Below are positions 38,442 to 48,776 of a stretch of 54,802 bases of DNA, piece by piece (the first letter of the stretch is position 1; the number at the start of each line of letters is the position of its first letter). The translations under genes and the position numbers were made by a program. This DNA comes from an uncultured PS1 clade bacterium (GTDB taxonomy: Bacteria; Pseudomonadota; Alphaproteobacteria; RS24). A model generated the notes under the pieces. It was not told the origin of the DNA, searched no databases, and saw nothing but the letters and a program-made list of their open reading frames with translations. The stretch spans positions 1-54,802 of the forward strand of contig CACNWB010000010.1 of assembly GCA_902624095.1 (NCBI GenBank). Direction: 5' to 3'.

Positions 38442-39044
38442 ATGAACACCGAATTGGAAAGCGGTGCGGGGTGGCCGCGCAAAAAAATCGCTGGCGTAGA
38501 TGAAGCCGGTCGCGGCTGTTGGGCTGGACCAGTGGTCGCCGCGGCGGTGATTTTGCCAGCAAGCTATGATTGGGATGGCCTGGATGACAGTAAAAAACTG
38601 AGTGCCGAACAACGTGAACGCTTAAGTGCGCGCATCCGGCAGGACGCTGCTACAGCGCTTGGCATTGCAACGGCGGCAGAAATCGATGCTTCGAATATTC
38701 TGGTCGCCAGTCTGCGCGCTATGGCGCGCGCCGTGGCAAAGCTGGCCCGTGCTCCCGACCATATTTTGGTCGACGGCAATCGTCTGCCCGACTGGGCACA
38801 TGCGGCCGAGGCGGTGATTGGTGGCGATGCCCGTTCGCCCTCAATTGCGGCGGCGTCCATTATCGCCAAGCACGCACGCGACGAGATGATGGTATCGCTT
38901 GATGAGCAATATCCTGGCTATCACTGGGCGCAGAACAAAGGCTATGGTGTGCCCGCCCACCGTGAAGGGCTAGAAGCGCAAGGTGTGTCGCCGGAACATC
39001 GCCGCACATTTGCACCGATTCGACGCCTGCTCGAACAGTCTTAG
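38442..39044 (+). CDS. rnhB: Ribonuclease HII
   Basis: Removes RNA primers and misincorporated ribonucleotides (200 aa). The catalytic motif GVDEAGRGCWAGPVVAAAV is near residue 18, with further acidic residues in DDSKKLS and in HILVDGNRLP. It could be read from the gcv transcript (9-bp gap). The rnhB-ccrM neighbourhood is a common alphaproteobacterial arrangement. Confidence 0.95.
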   Translation: MNTELESGAGWPRKKIAGVDEAGRGCWAGPVVAAAVILPASYDWDGLDDSKKLSAEQRERLSARIRQDAATALGIATAAEIDASNILVASLRAMARAVAKLARAPDHILVDGNRLPDWAHAAEAVIGGDARSPSIAAASIIAKHARDEMMVSLDEQYPGYHWAQNKGYGVPAHREGLEAQGVSPEHRRTFAPIRRLLEQS

Positions 39045-39108
39045 AAAAGGCTGTGGACAAGAATGTGGATAAAAAAGCCGCCAATTAGGTCTTGTTTTTA
39101 ATTAATAT

Positions 39109-40254
<1,146 letters not shown>

Positions 40255-40259
40255 TCCGT

Positions 40260-41315
40260 TCAGGCGATTCGCTTTGGGCTTTCTTCCAAGACTATCGTTG
40301 CCACTTTGCGCATGACGCTGGGCAGGGCGCGGTCGGGAAAATCGCGCGGATTGACCCATTCATAACCGGAGGGTTTACGAAAACCTCTCGGCGCAGTCTG
40401 GGCGACCAGGTTCAAGTTCAAACGAAAATGTGTAAACACATGCGCCACCTCGCCAGTTAATGGCGTCCAGCCATCGGGCAGAAGTTGCGGCAATCGCGTG
40501 TCATTGCTTGCATCCCATCCTTGCGAGGGAAACATTAACATGCCGCCCAGCAATCCCTTATCGGGGCGCCGCGCCATCAGCACGTCTTTGTGTGCATTTT
40601 CCAGCCAAAAAACTGTGCCAGTGCGCTGCGGTTTGGGGGTTTTTGGTGCGCGTTGCGGCAGGGTTTCCTGAATGTCTTGCGCGCGCGCCTTGCAAGGCGC
40701 GTGCCAGGGGCAAATCGAACAATTTGGGCGCTTGGGTTTGCATATGGTTGCGCCCAAATCCATCATGGCTTGGGCGAAATCACCGGCGCGCGCATGCGGC
40801 ACCATTGCGGCATTGGTGTTTTTAATCCGCGCCTTCAGTGCTGGCGGGGGCGTGGCATCGGCGTTCAGGCGCGCCAATACGCGTTCAATATTGCCATCGA
40901 CCGGAGCGGCTGGCCGGTCGAAGGCAATGGCTGCAATGGCGGCCGCCGTATAGGGGCCGATGCCGGGCAGAGCGCGCAATTTTTCTTCCGTCGACGGAAA
41001 TTCGCCATTGTGTTTGGCAACGACGATGCGTGCGCATTTCAACAAATTGCGCGCACGTGCGTAATAGCCGAGTCCAGCCCATGCCGTCATGACTTTGTCG
41101 TCTTCGGCGCCGGCCAGATCTGTCAAAGTCGGCCAGATATCGATGAATTTTTGAAAATACGCGGTGACTGTCGCAACGGTTGTTTGCTGGAGCATGATTT
41201 CCGATAACCACACATGATAGGGGTCCGGCTTTTGCCCGGGCAGTGCCCGCCAAGCCAGCACGCGGCGGTTTTTGTCGTACCAGCCTAGTAATTTCGATGT
41301 CGGTGTTGTACTCAC
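40260..41315 (-). CDS. mutY: A/G-specific adenine DNA glycosylase
   Basis: Removes adenine opposite 8-oxoguanine (351 aa). The HhH motif LPGIGPYTAAAIAAIAFD is followed by the catalytic Asp in PVDGN. The iron-sulfur ligands follow C-X6-C-X2-C-X5-C (CKPKRPNC, CSIC, CPWHAPC). A C-terminal NUDIX-like domain (after residue 230) recognises 8-oxoG. The GTG start at 41315 is the best match to family N-termini (about 14 residues before NRRVLAWR); the open frame extends to 41750 but would overlap the divergent DciA-like gene. Confidence 0.93.
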   Translation of the reverse strand: MSTTPTSKLLGWYDKNRRVLAWRALPGQKPDPYHVWLSEIMLQQTTVATVTAYFQKFIDIWPTLTDLAGAEDDKVMTAWAGLGYYARARNLLKCARIVVAKHNGEFPSTEEKLRALPGIGPYTAAAIAAIAFDRPAAPVDGNIERVLARLNADATPPPALKARIKNTNAAMVPHARAGDFAQAMMDLGATICKPKRPNCSICPWHAPCKARAQDIQETLPQRAPKTPKPQRTGTVFWLENAHKDVLMARRPDKGLLGGMLMFPSQGWDASNDTRLPQLLPDGWTPLTGEVAHVFTHFRLNLNLVAQTAPRGFRKPSGYEWVNPRDFPDRALPSVMRKVATIVLEESPKRIA

Positions 41316-41360
41316 CCGTGTTAGAATAGTGCATAAACCACACGGAGCCAAACACTTCGG

Positions 41361-41873
41361 ATGCAGAAAAATAATTCCCGGTTTCGTAGGTCGGTACCGC
41401 CGACCCAGCCCGCGAGGGGCTTTCAGGGGCGCCAAGTCGGGGTTCTGCTCGACCGCATACTGAGCCCGGCGCTCACGCGGCGCGGGTTTGGGAAAATTGA
41501 CCTGCTCAGTCACTGGTCGGCCATTGTCGGGCCGGAACTTGCCGCATTGAGCCAACCTGACAGAATTCGCCGTGGCGGCCCGGAAGGGGCGGTTTTGACG
41601 GTGCGTGTTGAAGGCGCGATGGCGCTTGAGGTGCAACATATGGCACCGCAAATTATTGAACGAATCAACGCGCATTTTGGTGCCAGCACACTGGCGCGCC
41701 TGCATATTGTCCAAGGGCCCTTGCCGCTGACCGGCAAATCGCGGGGTCAAGTACCCCTTGGCAAGGACGAGATTGAAGCCGCGCGTGCCTCGCTGGGGGG
41801 GCTGAAGCCCGGCCGCTTGCAGTCGGCGCTGGCGCGACTGGGCGCGCAGATTGCGCGGCAGCAGAACTCCTGA
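41361..41873 (+). CDS. DUF721 protein, DciA-like
   Basis: A 170-residue protein of the DUF721 family. Members related to DciA act as loaders or operators of the replicative helicase DnaB. Visible is the DUF721 core (about 28-118): LDRILSPALTRRGFGKIDLLSHWSAIVG, then GAVLTVRVEGAMALEVQHMAPQIIERIN. The C-terminal 50 residues are probably flexible. It is divergent from mutY with 45 bp between. The neighbourhood mutY-DUF721-dsbA-smc is common in Alphaproteobacteria. Confidence 0.85.
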   Translation: MQKNNSRFRRSVPPTQPARGFQGRQVGVLLDRILSPALTRRGFGKIDLLSHWSAIVGPELAALSQPDRIRRGGPEGAVLTVRVEGAMALEVQHMAPQIIERINAHFGASTLARLHIVQGPLPLTGKSRGQVPLGKDEIEAARASLGGLKPGRLQSALARLGAQIARQQNS

Positions 41874-41952
41874 CTAGAATTTAAAGGGCAAGTTTTCCAC
41901 AGGCATTCGCCGTCCCTGCGGCTTGAAAAGGCTTGTTAACCGTCTGCTCCTA

Positions 41953-41984
41953 TATACTGGGCACAATGACGCGATTCGGGAGTC
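41953..41984 (+). promoter_or_regulatory. Putative -10 and paired GANTC sites upstream of dsbA-smc
   Basis: TATACT (41953-41958) is a plausible -10, but TTGTTA (41934-41939) is too close (13 bases) to be a normal -35. GATTC (41973-41977, in the context CGATTCG) and GAGTC (41980-41984) are both CcrM target sites lying in the probable leader, just before the GTG start at 41989. Confidence 0.4.
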
Positions 41985-41988
41985 GACC

Positions 41989-42702
41989 GTGCCAAAGCAA
42001 AATCAAATTGTCATTTTGATACTCGCGGTTCTCGCCGTTATTGCCGGAGCCATATTTTATTTCAATATGGCCGAAAACCCCGATGGTGGCCTAGCCGATG
42101 CTGAGATGGAAACTGGAGAATCGGTCGCTTCGCAAGCGGCACCGTTCGATGGCGATCCGCTTTCCACGCCCAACCCTCTCGGCGAGTTGTCATTAGGTGA
42201 CCCGGCCGCGCCGATTACCATTGTTGAATATTCTTCGCTGACCTGTCCGCATTGCGCCGCGTTTCACACCGAAACACTGCCCGCTTTGAAAGAAAAATAT
42301 GTTGATACGGGCCAAGTGCTCATCAAATTCCGCCCGTTTCCGCTCGACCCTTATGCCATGGCGGGTGCTATGCTGGCGCAGTGCGTGTCGCCGGTTGCGC
42401 GGGTGGCGTTCATCGATATTCTGTTCTCGCGCCAACGCATGTGGATTGCCTCGCAAGATCCATCTGCCGAATTGCAGAAAATTGCCAAACAAGCCGGCCT
42501 GTCGGAGGATGATTATATTGTTTGCCTGAAGGACGAAAGCGTGCTGGCGGCCATTCGCGGCATGCAGACCGCGGCGGCTGAAAAGCTCGATGTGCGCTCA
42601 ACGCCTACGTTTTTCGTCAATGGTGACAAACTTGAGGGCAATCAACCGCTGGAAGTATTTGAGAAGATTTTCATCCCCCTGCTTCCGGACACGAATAATT
42701 AG
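41989..42702 (+). CDS. DsbA-family thiol:disulfide oxidoreductase, membrane-anchored
   Basis: A 237-residue periplasmic thioredoxin-fold protein. One N-terminal helix (about 7-24) anchors or exports it. After a polar linker the fold begins at about residue 70 with AAPITIVEYSSLTCPHCAAFH; CPHC is the redox-active pair. The cis-Pro loop is STPTFFVNG. A helical insertion (about 125-180) is typical of DsbA. It uses a GTG start at 41989 after GGGAG; a longer frame from 41923 lacks support. It precedes smc by 11 bp. Confidence 0.88.
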   Translation: MPKQNQIVILILAVLAVIAGAIFYFNMAENPDGGLADAEMETGESVASQAAPFDGDPLSTPNPLGELSLGDPAAPITIVEYSSLTCPHCAAFHTETLPALKEKYVDTGQVLIKFRPFPLDPYAMAGAMLAQCVSPVARVAFIDILFSRQRMWIASQDPSAELQKIAKQAGLSEDDYIVCLKDESVLAAIRGMQTAAAEKLDVRSTPTFFVNGDKLEGNQPLEVFEKIFIPLLPDTNN

Positions 42703-42713
42703 AGAAGGCCGCC

Positions 42714-45700
42714 ATGCAGTTCAAACGCCTACGTCTGTCAGGATTTAAGTCCTTCGTTGACCCAGTTGACCTGGATATTTTGCCGGGCGTCACAGGCGTT
42801 GTCGGCCCCAACGGGTGCGGCAAATCCAATTTGTTGGAAGCCCTGCGTTGGGTGATGGGCGAAACATCGTATAAGTCAATGCGCGGATCGGGCATGGAGG
42901 ACGTTATTTTTGCTGGTACTAATGCGCGTCCGGCGCGCAATCATGCCGAAGTTCTGCTGTTTCTGGACAATGAAGAACGCAACGCGCCGTCCGAATATAA
43001 TGATGCAGAAGAACTGGAAATTGTCCGGCGCATTGAGCGCGATGCGGGCTCGGCCTATCGCATTAACAGCCGCGATGCGCGCGCGCGCGATGTGCAATTG
43101 CTTTTCGCAGACGCCTCGACGGGCGCGCGGTCAACCTCTCTGGTGCGGCAGGGGCAAATTGGCGAACTGATTAACGCCAAGCCCGAAGCGCGGCGCATGA
43201 TTTTGGAAGAAGCGGCTGGCATTTCGGGCTTGCATTCGCGCCGACATGAGGCCGAGTTACGATTGCGCGCGGCGGAAAACAATTTGGGTAAAGTGGACGA
43301 TGCCGTGCAGACGCTTGAAACCGAATTTCGGCAGTTAAAACGTCAAGCGCGACAGGCCAGCCGATATAAAAATATTTCCGGGCAAATTCGTGGCGTCGAA
43401 GCGACAACTCTCCACATCCGCTGGCATCAGGCCTGCATAATGGTTGATGAAGCTACCGCCCAGCTTGTTGCGGCACGAGCGCAAGTTGATACGGCCACCC
43501 AAGAGGCAACCTCTGCCAATGTCGCGCAGGCCGCCGCGCATGAACGCCTGCCTGCCTTGCGCGAAAGTGAGGCCGAAGCGGCCGCAGCCTTGCGCCATGT
43601 ATTGCTAGAACAGGAGGGGCTGGAGGCCGAGGCCCACCGGGCTCAGGAAATGGTTGCTAGGCTGGAAGCCCAGCTTACCACCATTGCCCAAGATATGGCG
43701 CGCGAAGAACATGTGCTTCAAGACGCCGCCCAGCAAGAAAAAGCGCTGGCGGAGGAAGAGGCGGCCATTACCAATGCTGCAAGTGTCGATGAAGCCGACA
43801 TGGAAGCCCAAGCCCGCGCTGATATGGATTCGGCCACGCAAGTGCTGGCGGAGGCCGAGACGCGATTGGAAATAGCCAACCGCGCTTTGGCTGATCAGGC
43901 GGCGCGGCGGCAGGCCTGCGAGATGCGGCTGAAAGAGACGGCTGTGCGTCAGGCCAAGCTGGAGGCGGATCAAGCCAAATCAGTTCTGGCGCGCAACGAT
44001 ATTGAAAACAATATGTATGCCGATATTGATTTGTCGGCGCGCCAAGCCGAACTGGAAGAATTGAAATCGGAGCGCAAAGAGGCGCAGGCGGCATTTGAAG
44101 CCACCAGGATTGAGCTGTCTGAATGTGAGGCGCGGCGGCAGGCCACCGCCCGACCAGCGGAAGAAGCGCGCGCGGATTTGAACCGGCTGGTTGGCGAGGT
44201 TACGGCTCTATCGGCACTGTTTGCAGGGACTGATGATGCGCGCTATCCGGCGCTGGTTGACAAGGTTGAGGTTGCCGCCGGATATGAGATGGCTTTGGGT
44301 GCGGCCATTGGTGACGATTTGGATGCCTCATCTGACACGCAAGCGCCATCGCATTGGCGCGATTTTGGCAGCGAGCGCGTGGGACAGGATTTGCCGCAAG
44401 GCGTTGAAGCGCTGGCGGCTCAAGTAACAGGCTCGCCACTTTTGTTGCGGCGCTTGTCGCAGGTCGGGATTGTCGAGCGCACACGAGGGGTTGAGTTGCA
44501 GAAGCAATTGCTCCCCGGTCAGCGGCTGGTATCGCGCGAGGGCGACCTTTGGCGTTGGGACGGTTATGCCAGCGCTGCCGACGCACCAAGTGCGGCGGCC
44601 GCGCGCCTTGCCCAGCGCAACCGTATGGATGAACTGGCGGCGGCGCGCGAAATGGCCGAAGCAAAAGCGAACGGCACCGCGCGTGCGCTTGAAGAGATTG
44701 AAACGCAATATGCCGCACTTAAAGAACGGCATGAGGCCGAACGCATTGCAGCGCAAGATGCCCAGAACGCGGCTTCCGTCGGCCAGCAGCAATTGGCTCA
44801 GGCCGAGGCAGGTGCCGCCACCGATCAGGCGAAATTGCAGGCGCTTGATACAAGCGAGGCGCGCATTCGGGCGGATATGGCTGAGTTGGAGGCAGCGCGC
44901 AAGGCGACTGACAAAGCGTTAAAGGCTTTGGCGAATGAGGCGCGTGATTTGGAGGACATGGACGGATTGCGGGACGATGTCGCTGACAAGCGCAATCTTT
45001 TGGCCGAGGCGCGCGCGCGATTTGACGGGTTTTATGCCCAGCGCCGGGTACGCGAACAACAGCTGGCCCGTGTGAAACAGGATCAGGCCTCATGGCAACA
45101 GCGCGCTGACGCCGCGCGAAGCCAAAGGTCAGCATTGGAAAGCCGCCGTAGCGAAAATCTTGCCGAGAAAAAGAAATTCACCGCCATTCCGGACGCGCTG
45201 GCCGAGCGCCGTGCAAAGCTGGCAGATGTTGTGCGGCAAGCCGAAGCGCGCCGCCAGACTGCGGCTGACGAACTGGCCGAGGCCGAAACCGCACAAGCCG
45301 CGGCGGATAAAACCTTGCGCGCCTGCGAAGGGCAAGTTGCCGAGGCGCGCGAACAGCTGGCGCGGCTTGAGGCAACGCAAGAAGCCAATAATGCGCGGCG
45401 TGAAGAAGCCGCCACGCGCATTCGCAAAGCCTTGCAGGTTGCGCCGGAGGAAGCCGCCGAGCTTGCCGGCATTGGTCCGGAGGATGCGTTGCCGGAAGCG
45501 GAGGGCGTTGAGGCCAAGCTCGAAAAATTGCGCCGCGAACGGGAAAATCTAGGAGGGGTGAATTTGCGCGCCGAGGAAGAGGCCGACGAAGTTAAGCAAA
45601 AAATAGAGGCGATGACGGGCGAGCGAGACGAACTCGCCGCGGCGATTAATAAATTGCGCCACGGCATCGGGCAGCTAAACCGTGAGGGTCGCCAACGTTT

Positions 45701-46223
45701 GTTGGCCGCGTTTGACACGGTGAACGGACATTTCGGACGCCTGTTCACGCAGCTTTTCGGCGGCGGGTCGGCGCGCCTTGAACTGAGCGAAAGCGATGAC
45801 CCGCTGGAAGCCGGGCTTGAAATCATTGCCCATCCGCCCGGCAAAAAGCCGCAAGTGATGTCGCTATTGTCAGGTGGCGAACAGGCACTGACCGCAATGG
45901 CCGTTATTTTCGCGGTGTTTTTGACCAATCCGTCACCAATTTGCGTGCTTGATGAGGTTGATGCGCCGCTTGATGACGCCAATGTCGAGCGGTTTTGCAA
46001 TCTGGTGCGCGAAATTGCGGATGAAACGGGCACGCGGTTTATGCTCATTACTCACCACGCGCTGACCATGGCGCGGGTTGATCGTTTGTTTGGTGTAACC
46101 ATGCAGGAACGCGGCGTCAGCCAGCTGATTTCGGTAGATTTGACGACAGCCGAACAATTTGCGGAAAATGCCCGCGACAAAAACGCTGGAAAAGAAGAAG
46201 AACACTATAAATCAATAGGTTAG
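42714..46223 (+). CDS. smc: Chromosome segregation protein SMC
   Basis: Condensin ATPase (1169 aa) that organises and separates replicated chromosomes. The N-terminal head has Walker A GPNGCGKSN (about 31-39). Two long coiled coils (about 170-500 and 640-960) flank a hinge near 500-630. The C-terminal head carries the signature LLSGGEQALTAMA and the Walker B CVLDEVDAPLDDANV. Length is normal. Partner genes scpA and scpB are not in this window. It is probably cotranscribed with dsbA. Confidence 0.97.
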   Translation: MQFKRLRLSGFKSFVDPVDLDILPGVTGVVGPNGCGKSNLLEALRWVMGETSYKSMRGSGMEDVIFAGTNARPARNHAEVLLFLDNEERNAPSEYNDAEELEIVRRIERDAGSAYRINSRDARARDVQLLFADASTGARSTSLVRQGQIGELINAKPEARRMILEEAAGISGLHSRRHEAELRLRAAENNLGKVDDAVQTLETEFRQLKRQARQASRYKNISGQIRGVEATTLHIRWHQACIMVDEATAQLVAARAQVDTATQEATSANVAQAAAHERLPALRESEAEAAAALRHVLLEQEGLEAEAHRAQEMVARLEAQLTTIAQDMAREEHVLQDAAQQEKALAEEEAAITNAASVDEADMEAQARADMDSATQVLAEAETRLEIANRALADQAARRQACEMRLKETAVRQAKLEADQAKSVLARNDIENNMYADIDLSARQAELEELKSERKEAQAAFEATRIELSECEARRQATARPAEEARADLNRLVGEVTALSALFAGTDDARYPALVDKVEVAAGYEMALGAAIGDDLDASSDTQAPSHWRDFGSERVGQDLPQGVEALAAQVTGSPLLLRRLSQVGIVERTRGVELQKQLLPGQRLVSREGDLWRWDGYASAADAPSAAAARLAQRNRMDELAAAREMAEAKANGTARALEEIETQYAALKERHEAERIAAQDAQNAASVGQQQLAQAEAGAATDQAKLQALDTSEARIRADMAELEAARKATDKALKALANEARDLEDMDGLRDDVADKRNLLAEARARFDGFYAQRRVREQQLARVKQDQASWQQRADAARSQRSALESRRSENLAEKKKFTAIPDALAERRAKLADVVRQAEARRQTAADELAEAETAQAAADKTLRACEGQVAEAREQLARLEATQEANNARREEAATRIRKALQVAPEEAAELAGIGPEDALPEAEGVEAKLEKLRRERENLGGVNLRAEEEADEVKQKIEAMTGERDELAAAINKLRHGIGQLNREGRQRLLAAFDTVNGHFGRLFTQLFGGGSARLELSESDDPLEAGLEIIAHPPGKKPQVMSLLSGGEQALTAMAVIFAVFLTNPSPICVLDEVDAPLDDANVERFCNLVREIADETGTRFMLITHHALTMARVDRLFGVTMQERGVSQLISVDLTTAEQFAENARDKNAGKEEEHYKSIG

Positions 46224-46238
46224 ATGGGGTATCGTCGC

Positions 46239-46267
46239 TTGACATTACACAAGCCAGTAAGTAGTGT
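46239..46267 (+). promoter_or_regulatory. Candidate promoter of the F0 ATP synthase operon
   Basis: A perfect -35 TTGACA (46239-46244), a 17-base spacer and TAGTGT (46262-46267, three of six). Located between smc and atpI, about 34 bases before the chosen atpI start. Confidence 0.5.
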
Positions 46268-46300
46268 GCCTCCAATCTGGGAGCCGGGTTTCGCTGGTTG

Positions 46301-46675
46301 GTGGGCGCTTTGACAGGCTCGCGCGACCCCCAGCCTCCACCATCTGACAAGCGCGACGCGCTTGATGATTTGGCGGTACGAATTGTGGAGACCAGAGGCA
46401 GGCAGCAGCCGGTCGAAAAGAACCGAGGCCATGCCAGCATGCTTGGGTTGGCCTATCGGTTTGCCGTTGAGATGTTGGCGGGTATCGGGGTCGGCGGTTT
46501 TTTGGGCTGGTGGATGGACAAATGGTTCGGTACGGCTCCGGCTTTCCTGCTAATACTACTTTTTCTCGGCATGATTGCCGGGGTATTAAACTCTGTCCGG
46601 ACGGTGAATGAAATGCGCCGGTCTCTGGATCAAAACGCAGCGGGCACCGCGCGGGGCCCGGACCAAGAGGAGTGA
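46301..46675 (+). CDS. atpI: ATP synthase protein I (AtpI)
   Basis: Small membrane protein (124 aa) that assists assembly of the c-ring or its associated factors. The polar N-terminal third is followed by two membrane helices: about 48-68 (MLGLAYRFAVEMLAGIGVGG) and about 79-95 (APAFLLILLFLGMIAGVL). GWWMDKWFGT lies between them, which is typical. The start is uncertain: GTG 46301 is used here, TTG 46298 is the alternative, and neither has a strong ribosome binding site. It begins the F0 operon. Confidence 0.85.
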   Translation: MGALTGSRDPQPPPSDKRDALDDLAVRIVETRGRQQPVEKNRGHASMLGLAYRFAVEMLAGIGVGGFLGWWMDKWFGTAPAFLLILLFLGMIAGVLNSVRTVNEMRRSLDQNAAGTARGPDQEE

Positions 46676-46678
46676 AGC

Positions 46679-47455
46679 GTGGCTGGCGGTAGAAACGCTG
46701 AAAGTGGCACCGGTTTGGATCCGATGCACCAGTTCGAAGTGTACCCAATTGTCGAATTACCAGCTGTTGCGGGTATCGACACATCTTTCACCAACTCATC
46801 ATTGTGGATGGTTTTGGCCGTCGGACTTATAGGCACCTTCATGCTGGCTGCTTCAAGCCGGTCTGCACTGGTGCCGGGGCGTCTGCAATTAATGGGCGAA
46901 ATGGCTTATAAATTCATTGCCGATATGATCCAGGAGAATATCGGCAATGAAGGTATGCGGTATTTTCCATTCATTTTCTCACTGTTTATGTTCATTCTTT
47001 TCTGCAATATGCTCGGCATGTTGCCTTATAGCTTTACCGTAACCAGTCATATAATTGTAACTTTTGCTCTGGCGGCCACCGTGTTCATGCTGGTCACAAT
47101 GGTTGGCTTTGCCCGTCACGGCATCGGTTTTTTGAAACTTTTTGTACCGTCAGGCATTCCTGCCATTCTTGTGCCCCTGCTGGTAGTTATCGAATTGATT
47201 TCCTACCTGACCCGTCCGGTCAGCCTTTCTGTCCGTCTGTTCGGCAATATGATGGCTGGCCACACGATGCTGAAAATATTTGGGGGTTTTGTTATTGGAC
47301 TGAGTTCCGCAGGGTTGGCCCCTTTGGCCATTGCGCCGTTCGTACTTATGGTTGCTCTTACTGGTCTGGAACTGCTCATAGCAGGATTGCAGGCCTATGT
47401 GTTTACGATTTTGACCTGCATTTATTTGAACGAAGCCATCCATATGGATCACTAA
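46679..47455 (+). CDS. atpB: ATP synthase F0 subunit a
   Basis: Proton-channel subunit (258 aa) with five to six membrane helices. The essential arginine lies in PVSLSVRLFGNMMAGH; the HQFEVYPI segment near the N-terminus and the C-terminal LQAYVFTILTCIYLNEA are typical. It uses a GTG start at 46679, after AGAGGAG. It works against the c-ring to convert proton flow into rotation. The gene is clearly lower in GC than smc before it. Confidence 0.97.
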   Translation: MAGGRNAESGTGLDPMHQFEVYPIVELPAVAGIDTSFTNSSLWMVLAVGLIGTFMLAASSRSALVPGRLQLMGEMAYKFIADMIQENIGNEGMRYFPFIFSLFMFILFCNMLGMLPYSFTVTSHIIVTFALAATVFMLVTMVGFARHGIGFLKLFVPSGIPAILVPLLVVIELISYLTRPVSLSVRLFGNMMAGHTMLKIFGGFVIGLSSAGLAPLAIAPFVLMVALTGLELLIAGLQAYVFTILTCIYLNEAIHMDH

Positions 47456-47502
47456 CCGAACTTTAACTTAACGCCTGCGGGCATTTTTTGGAGGATAATC
47501 TC

Positions 47503-47730
47503 ATGGAAGCAGAAGCAGCAAAACTCATTGGCGCAGGTATTGCGTGTGTAGCCCTAGCTGGCGCTGGTATTGGCATTGGAACTATTTTTGGTAACTATCT
47601 GGCAGGTGCTTTGCGCAACCCGTCGGCGGCACAAAGCCAGTTCCCAAACCTGCTTCTGGGCTTCGCACTAGCAGAGGCAACAGGTCTTTTCGGTCTGATT
47701 ATTGCCCTTATTTTACTGTTTGTGGTCTAA
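47503..47730 (+). CDS. atpE: ATP synthase F0 subunit c
   Basis: c-ring subunit of 75 residues: two helices joined by the polar loop [11 protein letters not shown]. The proton-carrying acid is the Glu in [11 protein letters not shown]. The glycine-rich first helix ([17 protein letters not shown]) is typical. I chose the ATG at 47503 with GGAGGA upstream; an earlier in-frame start at 47488 is less likely. Strong translation is expected because many copies per complex are needed. Confidence 0.98.
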   Translation: MEAEAAKLIGAGIACVALAGAGIGIGTIFGNYLAGALRNPSAAQSQFPNLLLGFALAEATGLFGLIIALILLFVV

Positions 47731-47777
47731 GCTTAGCCCGAGGCGATCTTTTGGTTCTTGAGCCCTGGGAGTGAATC

Positions 47778-48263
47778 ATGCCGCAGCTTGATCCTGCAAG
47801 TTTTCCGTCGCAGCTTTTTTGGCTGGCCGTTTGTTTCGGCACCATGCTGCTGGTTTTGTCGGTGTTCGTCTTGCCGCGTATCACGCGCACGCTGGCAGCT
47901 CGCCAAGGCCAGATTGAAGGAGATTTGGAAGCCGCTGAAAAAATACGCGCAGACGCCGAGGCTGCTCTGGCGGCCTATGATGCAGCACTACAGCAGGCAC
48001 GCAATGACGCGCTGGTATTGGCACAGGACATGCGTGCCGAAATTCAGGCTGAAACCGACCGTCAAAAGGCAGAACTCGATGCCCGCCTTGCAGCGGAGGC
48101 TCAAAAAGCCGAAGCGCGCCTGCAAGCGGCGCGCGATGCTGCGCTTGGCGGTCTCGAAGCGGCGGCACACGATGTTGTCGGAGATGTGATTCAGGCCGTT
48201 GGTCTGGGCGCGCCGGGCGACAATGACATCGATGCAGCACTCAAAGCCGCGCAGAAAGGTTGA
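47778..48263 (+). CDS. atpG: ATP synthase F0 subunit b' (AtpF')
   Basis: Peripheral stalk subunit (161 aa). One N-terminal helix (about 9-32, with FPSQLFWLAVCFGTMLLVL) is followed by a long Ala/Glu/Arg-rich coiled coil. This is the divergent b' copy usual in Alphaproteobacteria and Cyanobacteria (also named atpG or atpX). Its TGA overlaps the A of the next ATG by one base. Confidence 0.92.
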   Translation: MPQLDPASFPSQLFWLAVCFGTMLLVLSVFVLPRITRTLAARQGQIEGDLEAAEKIRADAEAALAAYDAALQQARNDALVLAQDMRAEIQAETDRQKAELDARLAAEAQKAEARLQAARDAALGGLEAAAHDVVGDVIQAVGLGAPGDNDIDAALKAAQKG

Positions 48264-48751
48264 TGAATATGTTTGATGAATCCTTTTTTGTCGCGCTTGC
48301 CTTTGCCACCGTTGTAGCAGCGTTTTTGTATTTGAAACTGCCCCAGCGTTTGCTGGCCGCGCTAGATGCAAAATCCGCCGAGATTGCCAACGAGTTGGAA
48401 CAGGCACGTAAACTTCGTGAAGAGGCCCAAGCTTTGCTCGCCGATTACGAAACCCGTCGCAAATCTGCCGAACAGCAGGCTGAAGTAATTCTGACGGAAG
48501 CGCGCGAGACGGCCCAGCGTCTGGCGGAAGAATCTCGCACCGCGATGCAAGCCCAGCTTGAACGGCGTACCTTGCAAGCCGAAATCAAAATTGCCCGCGC
48601 CGAAGAGCAATTAGTCGGCGAGGTGCGCGCGGCCATTACGCAGCTAGCCGTGGATGCCGCCGCTCATCTCATTGAGACGGGCATGAGCGCGCAACAGGCT
48701 AACGCGCTTATCGAGCAAAATATTTCCGAATTAAAAGACCGGTTGCAATAA
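48263..48751 (+). CDS. atpF: ATP synthase F0 subunit b
   Basis: Second peripheral-stalk subunit (162 aa): helix at about 6-25 (ESFFVALAFATVVAAFLYL) then a coiled coil through DAKSAEIANELEQARKLREEA. It pairs with b' to hold the F1 head stationary. The F1 genes (atpHAGDC) are not here, as is normal for Alphaproteobacteria. The ATG at 48263 overlaps the b' stop; a second ATG at 48269 is possible. The stop is 25 bp from the end of the convergent transglycosylase gene. Confidence 0.93.
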   Translation: MNMFDESFFVALAFATVVAAFLYLKLPQRLLAALDAKSAEIANELEQARKLREEAQALLADYETRRKSAEQQAEVILTEARETAQRLAEESRTAMQAQLERRTLQAEIKIARAEEQLVGEVRAAITQLAVDAAAHLIETGMSAQQANALIEQNISELKDRLQ

Positions 48752-48776
48752 CTTCCAGAGCGTTTGGAGCTTCCAG

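Noticed and set aside
39098-39105. TTAATTAA upstream of ccrM as a CtrA site
   Set aside because: CtrA boxes are TTAA-N7-TTAA. Here the two TTAA are adjacent with no spacer, so I do not claim a CtrA site.
41316-41750. N-terminal extension of mutY by 145 codons
   Set aside because: It lacks MutY similarity and runs across the divergent DciA-like gene, which has its own ATG and DUF721 motifs.
45083-46048. 321-codon minus-strand frame opposite the smc C-terminal head
   Set aside because: Ser/Ala/Arg-rich translation expected from the complement of coiled-coil and ATPase codons; the SMC frame is unambiguous.
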